DNA of 6,125 nucleotides, taken from an uncultured Chromatiaceae bacterium. Its GTDB lineage: Bacteria; Pseudomonadota; Gammaproteobacteria; Enterobacterales; Alteromonadaceae. The stretch spans positions 1-6,125 of the forward strand of contig CAMLSF010000199.1 of the NCBI GenBank assembly GCA_946482615.1. The letters run 5' to 3'. The position numbers and the translations under genes are program-made. Of this stretch, positions 1 through 5,084 are shown one piece after another (positions within the stretch are counted from its first letter, which is position 1; the number at the start of each line of letters is the position of its first letter). The notes beneath the pieces were generated by a model that searched no databases, was not told the origin of the DNA, and saw only the letters and a program-made list of their open reading frames with translations.

Positions 1-25
1 TATAACTGTATTAACAACCAGTGTT

Positions 26-595
26 TTACGCTATTTGGCAAAACTTGACAATAGTGCTCAGGCAATTGGCATAACCCTGATAACTGTGATCCCCGCCTGG
101 TTGCACATCCACTGTACAACCTGCATAAAACTGCAGCGCTTTGCGATAATCCAGTACTTCATCACCTTCCTGTAACAGCACCAGATACCTGTCCAAAGCT
201 GAGGGTTTACGCTCAAGCTCTGCCAACAGCGGCATATGCTCCGCAGCCACAGTAAAATCCTGTTGTAGTACCGGATGATGATAAGTCCCCAAATGCTGAC
301 TTAATAACTCATAAGGCGCCACTGCCGGGTTAATCAGCGCGGCATAACAGCCGCTTTGTTCCGCCAGATAGGTTGCTAAAAAACCGCCTAAAGAACTGCC
401 GATCACCGCATCAGGACGCCGGCCATTTAATGCCAGCTCTAAAGCAGCAAGGGCTTCTGTCGGCGTGTAAGGTAAATCCGGTAGCAACAGCTCCACATCA
501 GGTAGTTGCTGCTGGAAAAAAGCTTGGGTGATTAAGGCTTTTTCGGATTGAGACGAGCTGGCAAAGCCATGCAAATAGACCACAAGTTTAGACAT
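26..595 (-). CDS. yqiA: YqiA-family alpha/beta-hydrolase esterase
   Basis: A 189-residue protein of the UPF0227/YqiA family, small cytoplasmic alpha/beta-hydrolases. The E. coli member has esterase activity on short acyl esters and palmitoyl-CoA; the physiological substrate is not settled. Visible features are the N-terminal strand and oxyanion region VVYLHGFASS (residues 5-14), the nucleophile elbow GSSLGG with probable catalytic Ser68, an acidic segment GDEVLDY (Asp145 or Asp149 as the acid), and GGDHSYQGY with probable catalytic His170. Length matches the family (about 190). The ATG directly follows the TAA of cpdA with no gap, and a purine-rich GGAAGGG within the last cpdA codons can serve as ribosome binding site, so translation is probably coupled to cpdA. 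In E. coli parE follows; here only 25 bases remain before the window edge, so that is not visible. The family assignment is firm; the in vivo role is not. Confidence 0.93.
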   Translation of the reverse strand: MSKLVVYLHGFASSSQSEKALITQAFFQQQLPDVELLLPDLPYTPTEALAALELALNGRRPDAVIGSSLGGFLATYLAEQSGCYAALINPAVAPYELLSQHLGTYHHPVLQQDFTVAAEHMPLLAELERKPSALDRYLVLLQEGDEVLDYRKALQFYAGCTVDVQPGGDHSYQGYANCLSTIVKFCQIA

Positions 596-1366
596 TTACC
601 CTTCCAGAAATTGCCAGCGCACTGCGGTATCCGCTTCTGCATTGGCATTAAAAATCCATTCGATATAACCAGGACGACCAGCGACAGGCTGATAGTCTGG
701 TGTAAGTAAAAATTGCACTGAACTGGCGGGGCAGCCTACCAGTTGGACTCCCTGCTGTAGTGTGGCATAAGCATAATGGCAATGCCCATGCGCCAGTCCT
801 TTGATCCGCAGATCAGAGCCGATGATCTGCCACAATGCTGCAGCATCCAGCTGAATATGCTCATCAATAAAACTGCCCATAGGGCTGATATGGTGATGAC
901 AAAACAGCCAGACGGCCACAGCTGGCGGATAAGACTCTAACTGCTGTTGTAACTGCTGCTGCCTTGCTGGGCCAAAATATCCCGCAGGTGTCGGTCCTGT
1001 GCTGTTGAGTAAACAGAGCCGCCAGTCGCCCAGACTTAACTCTGTATCCGCAGAAAAAGGGGCGTTGCTAAACACCTGCTGCATCAAGGCGAAATCATCA
1101 TGGTTACCGGGCAAATAAAATACCGGACAGCTCCAGCGCCTGAACAAATCCACTATCAGCTGATAGGAATCGATGCTGTGATCCTGAGTTAAATCACCAG
1201 TCAGAATAACAGCATCGGGCTGATTGGATTGAAACTGAGATAACAGCAGTTCCAACTGACGATAAGGCTGTACACCACAAAACCAGCCGTCTGGTTCAGC
1301 CACTAAATGACAATCAGAAATTTGCAGCAGACGCCAGGAGTCTTTGTTGGCAAACACCACAGCCAT
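596..1366 (-). CDS. cpdA: 3',5'-cyclic-AMP phosphodiesterase CpdA
   Basis: A class III cyclic nucleotide phosphodiesterase of the calcineurin-like metallophosphoesterase superfamily, which hydrolyses cAMP to AMP in the cytoplasm and so lowers CRP-cAMP signalling. With the start used here it has 256 residues (E. coli CpdA has 275). The dinuclear metal site is complete in order: D-x-H (Asp18, His20), GD (Asp58), GNHD (Asn88, His89, Asp90), an HHH cluster (157-159) and GHCH (His195, His197). The ending PASSVQF resembles the family motif before the C-terminal strand. The open frame extends upstream to an ATG at 1408 (14 more residues), which would overlap yqiB by 43 bases. I prefer the ATG at 1366 because it forms a TGATG stop/start overlap with yqiB and places the first metal motif about 18 residues in. 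Neither start has a strong Shine-Dalgarno site, which fits translational coupling. The function is well supported; the exact start is less certain. Confidence 0.93.
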   Translation of the reverse strand: MAVVFANKDSWRLLQISDCHLVAEPDGWFCGVQPYRQLELLLSQFQSNQPDAVILTGDLTQDHSIDSYQLIVDLFRRWSCPVFYLPGNHDDFALMQQVFSNAPFSADTELSLGDWRLCLLNSTGPTPAGYFGPARQQQLQQQLESYPPAVAVWLFCHHHISPMGSFIDEHIQLDAAALWQIIGSDLRIKGLAHGHCHYAYATLQQGVQLVGCPASSVQFLLTPDYQPVAGRPGYIEWIFNANAEADTAVRWQFLEG

Positions 1367-1809
1367 CAGGCCAATAACCCTGTATTCTGGTAACCACGGC
1401 GTGAACATAAATTCAGCCAGTCGCGCAGCAATAAGTTAATCTGGCGTTTTTCATCCGGCAATAACATTTCTACATTCGGATAATTGTACACAGCTTTTAA
1501 TTGCCGGACCTGCTGACATGCCAGCACTTCAGCCAGCCGTGCATCGTGATAAAGCCGAACTTCAAAACGGGGTTTCAGCCAGCCTGTCATCGACTGGCTA
1601 ATCAGTTCAATACTGACAGTCGTAGTGTATTTACACAGCTCCAGCAGCTCGACCTGATAACTTTCACTGGCATTGATATGAATCAAACACCGCTGGCCCT
1701 GCCGTTGATTGCCGGGTAAGAAAAAACGCAGCTGTGCGTAATTGCGCTCACATAAACTGAGAAAATCAGGCAAATACGGCACATAACGTTTTCTGGCCAG
1801 GTTTGGCAT
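1366..1809 (-). CDS. yqiB: DUF1249 family protein YqiB
   Basis: A 147-residue DUF1249 protein, recognisable as the E. coli YqiB type. Its biochemical function is unknown. Conserved-looking blocks are the N-terminal RKRYVPYLPDF (6-16), a CERNYAQL segment, the central YTTTVSIE, the highly characteristic VRLYHDARLAEV, YNYPN, and the C-terminal DEKRQINLLLRDWL. There is no signal peptide or membrane segment, so it should be cytoplasmic. Length is close to E. coli YqiB (about 140), the extra residues being mainly at the N-terminus. The ATG is the first usable start: an in-frame TAA lies four codons upstream. An AGAGG sits about 13 bases before the ATG, further than usual. It lies 30 bases after nudF and touches cpdA through TGATG, so it belongs to the nudF-yqiB-cpdA-yqiA transcription unit. 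That conserved linkage is the only hint of its role. Confidence 0.92.
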   Translation of the reverse strand: MPNLARKRYVPYLPDFLSLCERNYAQLRFFLPGNQRQGQRCLIHINASESYQVELLELCKYTTTVSIELISQSMTGWLKPRFEVRLYHDARLAEVLACQQVRQLKAVYNYPNVEMLLPDEKRQINLLLRDWLNLCSRRGYQNTGLLA

Positions 1810-1839
1810 ACCAGCTACTTAACCTCTTTGGTGGTGAAT

Positions 1840-2475
1840 TTAATCAGCCCAGCTTTTGCGCACGTCATTCAGATTCAGGGCTAACCATTGCAGGGCAATG
1901 ACAGTGGCCGCATTGTCAATTTTGCCATCCTGTAGCAGTTGCATTGCAACCTGGCGCGGCAAGCTGTGAACTTTAATATCTTCCTGCTCAGATGCCAAGC
2001 CATAAACCCCGCTTTCTACCTTATGTTGAAGCCGCGCCAGCACTAAATGGATCCGTTCTGTGGTGCCCCCCGGACTGCTCTGATAACTAAGCATAGGCCA
2101 GAATTCTGTCAGCTTCAGGCCTGCTTCTTCTTCCGATTCACGACTGGCCACCTGCTCCGGCGTTTCGCCTGGCTCAATCATGCCGGCTATGGCTTCCAGC
2201 AACCAGGGACCATGTGGATTCTGTAAGGCACCAATACGGAATTGTTCAATTAACACCAGACTGTCATTTTTGGCATCATAAGGCAGCACAACCACAGCAT
2301 GACCCCGCTCAAATAATTCACGCTTTACTTCGCCACTCCAGCCACCGTTAAACAACTTATGCTTTACTTTGTAGCTGTCAATTCGGAAAAAACCCTGAAA
2401 AACTGTAGTCTGGTCGAGTATTTTTACATCGGCATCATCAAAGGATGGATAATTTTCTGGCTTGAAATCAGACAT
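1840..2475 (-). CDS. nudF: ADP-ribose pyrophosphatase (Nudix hydrolase)
   Basis: A Nudix hydrolase of the NudF/ADPRase type, which cleaves ADP-ribose to AMP and ribose 5-phosphate in the cytoplasm. With the start used here it has 211 residues (E. coli NudF has 209). The Nudix box G-x5-E-x7-R-E-x2-E-E-x-G-L is complete at residues 98-120, with metal-binding Glu113, Glu116 and Glu117. Other family marks are IEQFRIGA before the box, SSPGGTTE after it (133-140), and an acidic loop ASEQED in which Glu163 aligns with the E. coli catalytic base Glu162. The C-terminus KIDNAATVIALQWL is also typical. I chose ATG 2475 because a GTGAG lies seven bases upstream. A GTG at 2487 in the same frame would add four residues (start MSLQ) but lacks a ribosome binding site. 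It is the first gene of the leftward unit and is divergent from tolC, as in E. coli. Confidence 0.95.
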   Translation of the reverse strand: MSDFKPENYPSFDDADVKILDQTTVFQGFFRIDSYKVKHKLFNGGWSGEVKRELFERGHAVVVLPYDAKNDSLVLIEQFRIGALQNPHGPWLLEAIAGMIEPGETPEQVASRESEEEAGLKLTEFWPMLSYQSSPGGTTERIHLVLARLQHKVESGVYGLASEQEDIKVHSLPRQVAMQLLQDGKIDNAATVIALQWLALNLNDVRKSWAD

Positions 2476-2537
2476 TTGAAGACTCACATTCTGTTACACT
2501 TGAAGCTATGCTGTTTACGCTTTAATCATTACTTAGT

Positions 2538-2561
2538 TAATACCAACGAGGTATTATTGGT
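2538..2561. promoter_or_regulatory. Nested dyad in the nudF-tolC divergent intergenic region, possible operator
   Basis: A perfect 7-bp inverted repeat, TAATACC (2538-2544) and GGTATTA (2550-2556), is separated by the 5-base AACGA. A second inverted pair overlaps it: ACCAA (2542-2546) and TTGGT (2557-2561). The right arm contains TATTAT (2552-2557), a 5/6 match to a sigma-70 -10 hexamer for tolC. Its -35 partner at 17-base spacing (TTACTT, 2529-2534) is poor, which would fit an activator-dependent promoter. Predicted tolC transcription would start near 2564. A regulator bound to the dyad could affect tolC and the divergent nudF unit. No known operator consensus is recognised, and chance cannot be excluded in AT-rich DNA. 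Confidence 0.3.
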
Positions 2562-2591
2562 TCACTTTCGCAACATTATGGACTTTCGGTT

Positions 2592-3938
2592 ATGAAAAAA
2601 ACCTTGTTAGGCACGTTGGTAGGCTCGGCACTGGCTCTTCTGAGTGTGCAGGCGAATGCCGAAAATTTGCAAACCATTTATCAGTTAGCCACCAAAAAAG
2701 ACCCGCAAGTATTAAAAGCTGCTGCGACCCGTGATGCAGCCAAAGCCGGGATCGATGTGTCTAAAGCCCGTTTATTACCACAGATTAATTTAACTGCCGG
2801 TGCTGATAAATCCTTCAGCGACCAATTCGACAACGAGACAGGCGGTCAATACAAAGCAGAGTCGACCACTACCAGCGCAGGCATTGGTTTACGCCAATCG
2901 ATCTTCGACTGGAGCCGTTATGAGAATCTGTCTATTGCTGAAAAAGCCGCGTTACAAGGCCAGACCGCTTATGACGCCGCAGTACAGACGCTGATCGTAC
3001 GTGTATCTCAGTCTTATTTTGATGTGTTAACAGCAAACGATAACTTAAGTTTCGTGGTGGCTGAAAAGCGTGCTATCGAACGTCAGTTAGAACAAACCAA
3101 ACAACGTTTTGCGGTAGGTTTAACTGCGATCACAGACGTACATGAAGCTCAGGCACAATACGACAGCGCTGTTGCCCGTGAAATCAGCGCTCAGAACGAT
3201 CTGGAGACAGCCCGTGAATTTTTGCGCGAAATTACCGGAGAATACCATTCGCAGCTGGATCCATTAAATACAACCCGGTTCAGCACCAGCCAGCCTACCC
3301 CCAACAATCCACAGGATTGGGTGCAAACCGCGCAGGACAATAACCTGGAGCTGAAAATCCGTAAGCTGTCTTTAGATATTGCAGAACATAATATCCAGAT
3401 TGCCAAGTCAGGCCATTACCCCACAGTGGATCTGACAGCTCAAACTGGTTTTAGTAACAGCACCAGTGAAAACCGCGATACTGGTGTTGGTTTTAATTCT
3501 CCACGCTCAGACAGCAGCTCTGTGGGTATCGAGTTAGTGCTTCCGTTGTACGCCGGTGGTGGCACTGTGGCCAACGAAGAAGTGGTTCGTGCTAACTATG
3601 TAGAAGCAGCTGAAGATTTAGAACTGAGTCACCGCAGTGTGATCCGTCAGGTTCGCAGCAACTACAACAACGTAGGCGCTTTGATCTCCAGCACCAAGGC
3701 GCTGGAACAAGCTGTAGTGTCGGCTGAAAGTGCGTTAAAAGCCACTGAAGCAGGTTTTGAAGTAGGTACCCGTACTATTGTTGACGTATTACAAAGTACC
3801 AGAAACCTGTTTGATGCCCGCCGTAACCTGTCCAAAGCCCGTTACGACTACATACTGTCTGTTTTAGCTTTAAAACAAGCAGCTGGTACTTTAACTGAAG
3901 AAGATTTATTCACTGTAAACAGAGCCTTAGGTAACTAA
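2592..3938 (+). CDS. tolC: Outer-membrane channel protein TolC
   Basis: The trimeric outer-membrane and periplasmic tunnel used by tripartite RND, MFS and ABC drug efflux pumps and by type I secretion. The 448-residue precursor starts with a Sec signal peptide (basic MKK, hydrophobic core, ANA then cleavage before Glu24). Two homologous outer-membrane-efflux repeats follow, roughly 25-220 and 240-435, each with an outer-membrane beta segment (around 65-105 and 277-320, the latter ending in LPLYAGG) flanked by long helices. Close TolC signatures include QSIFDWSRY, RFAVGLTAITDVHEAQAQYD and VGTRTIVDVL. The protein ends soon after TEEDLFTVNRALGN, so the roughly 45-residue C-terminal tail of E. 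coli TolC (493-residue precursor) is absent. At the periplasmic gate Arg394 and Asp398 match E. coli Arg367 and Asp371 (mature numbering), but Phe389 and Gln401 replace Tyr362 and Asp374. The Shine-Dalgarno site is weak (GGA nine bases before the ATG). Orthology is supported by the divergent nudF. Confidence 0.96.
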   Translation: MKKTLLGTLVGSALALLSVQANAENLQTIYQLATKKDPQVLKAAATRDAAKAGIDVSKARLLPQINLTAGADKSFSDQFDNETGGQYKAESTTTSAGIGLRQSIFDWSRYENLSIAEKAALQGQTAYDAAVQTLIVRVSQSYFDVLTANDNLSFVVAEKRAIERQLEQTKQRFAVGLTAITDVHEAQAQYDSAVAREISAQNDLETAREFLREITGEYHSQLDPLNTTRFSTSQPTPNNPQDWVQTAQDNNLELKIRKLSLDIAEHNIQIAKSGHYPTVDLTAQTGFSNSTSENRDTGVGFNSPRSDSSSVGIELVLPLYAGGGTVANEEVVRANYVEAAEDLELSHRSVIRQVRSNYNNVGALISSTKALEQAVVSAESALKATEAGFEVGTRTIVDVLQSTRNLFDARRNLSKARYDYILSVLALKQAAGTLTEEDLFTVNRALGN

Positions 3939-3949
3939 GACTCTGTTTA
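3916..3949 (+). terminator. Hairpin spanning the tolC stop codon, GUAA tetraloop
   Basis: The transcript can fold a 9-bp stem (3916-3924 with 3941-3949), one C-A mismatch, then a 5-bp stem (3926-3930 with 3935-3939) closed by GUAA, a GNRA-type tetraloop. The tolC TAA (3936-3938) lies inside the inner stem. The 3' arm runs into UGUUUAAUU, a weak U-rich tract. It could be an early terminator, an mRNA-stabilising 3' structure, or partly a chance product of the tolC coding end. The pairing is seen directly; the role is inferred. Confidence 0.4.
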
Positions 3950-3954
3950 ATTCA

Positions 3955-3990
3955 GTTCATCTGAAGCCGATTTTGTGGCTTCAGATGAGC
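3955..3990 (+). terminator. Strong 14-bp hairpin between tolC and lpxL
   Basis: An 11-bp perfect inverted repeat (3958-3968 and 3977-3987) with an 8-base loop GATTTTGT extends outward by a T-A, a T-G wobble and a G-C pair to 3955-3990. It starts 17 bases after the tolC stop. No U tract directly follows; the first run of T is about 20 bases downstream (4011-4016). It is therefore not a textbook intrinsic terminator and may instead protect the tolC mRNA 3' end or attenuate readthrough into lpxL. Confidence 0.5.
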
Positions 3991-4032
3991 CTGTTCCTAC
4001 CAGTTAGCGCTTTTTTCCCCCTTTTTTTTCGT

Positions 4033-4038
4033 TACAAT
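4033..4038 (+). promoter_or_regulatory. Possible -10 element of an lpxL promoter
   Basis: TACAAT (4033-4038) is a 5/6 match to the sigma-70 -10 hexamer and lies 30 bases before the preferred GTG start, giving a short leader that keeps the Shine-Dalgarno site. There is no good -35: the expected position falls in the T6-C5-T8 tract (4011-4029). The preceding hairpins, which would limit readthrough from tolC, make a separate promoter plausible. Confidence 0.33.
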
Positions 4039-4057
4039 AGCCGCACTTTTTTTGCCC

Positions 4058-4062
4058 GAGGA
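4058..4062 (+). promoter_or_regulatory. Shine-Dalgarno site fixing the lpxL start
   Basis: GAGGA lies six bases before the GTG at 4069. No comparable site precedes any earlier in-frame start, so it decides in favour of GTG 4069 over the frame's upstream TTG at 3973. Confidence 0.75.
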
Positions 4063-4068
4063 TTTGTT

Positions 4069-4992
4069 GTGGTTCATGTCCCACGTTTTACCATTGGTTT
4101 TTTACATCCGAAACACTGGCCCTTGTGGTTCGCTTTAGGCCTGATGTGGATCCTGCTGTGGTTGCCTTACCCTGTGTTAATGAAAATGGGTGAAGGCGTG
4201 GGCTGGTTGTTGATGAAAACCATGAAATCCAGGGTGAAAGTCACCCGCCGTAATCTGGAACTGTGTTTCCCGGATATGCCGGAAGATGAGCGTGAGGCCT
4301 TAGTTAAACAAAACTTCAAAGAAACAGGTAAAGCAGCTTTTGAGACTTTTATTGGCTGGTGGTGGCCTGACTGGCGCGCCCGCCCTTTATGTCATTTCAC
4401 TGGCAAAGAACATATTCAGGCAATTCTGGATCAGGGTAAGGGAGTGTTGTTACTCAGCGGTCATTTTTTATCTCTGGAAATGATAGCCCGTACTTTTGGT
4501 TTTCATTGTCCTGCAGTGGGTTTTTATCGTCCAAACGACAATGAAATTATGGAGTACTTCCAATACCATGGCCGGGTACGCTCCAACCGTTACCTGATAG
4601 GTAAACGTGATGTCCGTACCATGATCAATGCCTTAAACGAAAAAGAAGTCTGTTTTTATTTGCCGGATCAGGACTACGGCCGCAACAAAGCCGAGTTTGT
4701 GCCGTTTTTTGCTGTCAAAGAAACCGCCACTACTACAGGCACCTTGTTATTCGCCGGCAGTGCCAACTGTGAAACTGTGCCTATTCATTGTTACCGTTTA
4801 CCCGGTTATCAGGGTTATCGTGTTGACGCTTTGCCCGCCTTTGAAAATTTCCCAAGCGGGGATGCCAAAGCTGATGTCACCCGGGTGAATCAATGGCTGG
4901 AACAAGGCATTCTGGCACATCCTGAACAATATATGTGGTTACATCGCCGCTTTAAAACCCGCCCCAATCCGGACGACCCGAGCCTGTATTAA
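4069..4992 (+). CDS. lpxL: Lipid A late acyltransferase, LpxL/LpxP type
   Basis: An inner-membrane Kdo2-lipid IVA acyltransferase that transfers a secondary acyl chain (laurate in E. coli LpxL) from acyl-ACP onto the lipid A precursor at the cytoplasmic face. With the GTG start it has 307 residues, against 306 in E. coli LpxL. A membrane segment lies at about 17-37 after LHPKHW. The HX4E catalytic motif is HFLSLE with His132 and Glu137, the same numbers as in E. coli LpxL. Further family motifs are RRNLELCFPDMPEDER (60-75), YRPNDN (153-158), the RSNR following Arg169, PDQDYG (199-204), and the C-terminal QYMWLHRRFKTRP. The frame is open upstream to 3973, but that would add an atypical Phe-rich leader and run into the intergenic hairpin. 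The sequence cannot tell LpxL from cold-induced LpxP or give the acyl chain length; LpxM is less likely on motif similarity. It is followed by a hairpin and an unknown membrane protein. Confidence 0.92.
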   Translation: MVHVPRFTIGFLHPKHWPLWFALGLMWILLWLPYPVLMKMGEGVGWLLMKTMKSRVKVTRRNLELCFPDMPEDEREALVKQNFKETGKAAFETFIGWWWPDWRARPLCHFTGKEHIQAILDQGKGVLLLSGHFLSLEMIARTFGFHCPAVGFYRPNDNEIMEYFQYHGRVRSNRYLIGKRDVRTMINALNEKEVCFYLPDQDYGRNKAEFVPFFAVKETATTTGTLLFAGSANCETVPIHCYRLPGYQGYRVDALPAFENFPSGDAKADVTRVNQWLEQGILAHPEQYMWLHRRFKTRPNPDDPSLY

Positions 4993-4999
4993 CAGAACG

Positions 5000-5033
5000 G
5001 CTGCAACTTCAGTTCAAGTACAGAAGTTGCAGC
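5000..5033 (+). terminator. Hairpin after lpxL, possible terminator
   Basis: A perfect 11-bp inverted repeat, GCTGCAACTTC (5000-5010) and GAAGTTGCAGC (5023-5033), with a 12-base loop, lies seven bases after the lpxL stop. No U tract follows, so termination would be inefficient or factor-assisted. Its 3' arm overlaps the proposed -35 of the next gene. Confidence 0.45.
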
Positions 5034-5056
5034 ATAGCGTCCAGGCAAGTTATGAT
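5028..5056 (+). promoter_or_regulatory. Possible sigma-70 promoter for the unknown membrane-protein gene
   Basis: TTGCAG (5028-5033, a partial -35) and TATGAT (5051-5056, 5/6 match to the -10) are separated by exactly 17 bases. Predicted start of transcription is near 5063, giving a leader of about 22 bases that includes the AGGGA ribosome binding site at 5072-5076. Confidence 0.42.
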
Positions 5057-5084
5057 GCAGTGACGCTGACCAGGGATAAAAGCT

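Noticed and set aside
940..965. CTG/TTG-type triplet repetition in cpdA
   Set aside because: It encodes an imperfect Gln-rich helix (QQQLQQQLE) with mixed codons and is not a true tandem repeat.
1501..1719. Plus-strand open frame opposite yqiB
   Set aside because: It lies wholly inside a clearly conserved yqiB on the other strand and has no ribosome binding site or recognisable motif.
2473..2489. CRP-cAMP site near the nudF start, suggested by TCACA/TGTGA
   Set aside because: Only one half-site is present. The partner half at the required six-base spacing is absent, so there is no basis for cAMP feedback on the cpdA unit.
2359..2595. Plus-strand open frame running from inside nudF to the tolC start
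   Set aside because: Most of it is antisense to conserved nudF and the rest is low-complexity intergenic translation. Only its last five codons are of interest, and these are reported separately.
3191..3406. Minus-strand open frame inside tolC
   Set aside because: Antisense to well-conserved tolC coding sequence, with no supporting signals.
3973..4068. N-terminal extension of lpxL from TTG 3973
   Set aside because: It starts inside the intergenic hairpin, translates to a Phe-rich leader unlike the family, lacks a ribosome binding site, and would break the exact length match given by GTG 4069.
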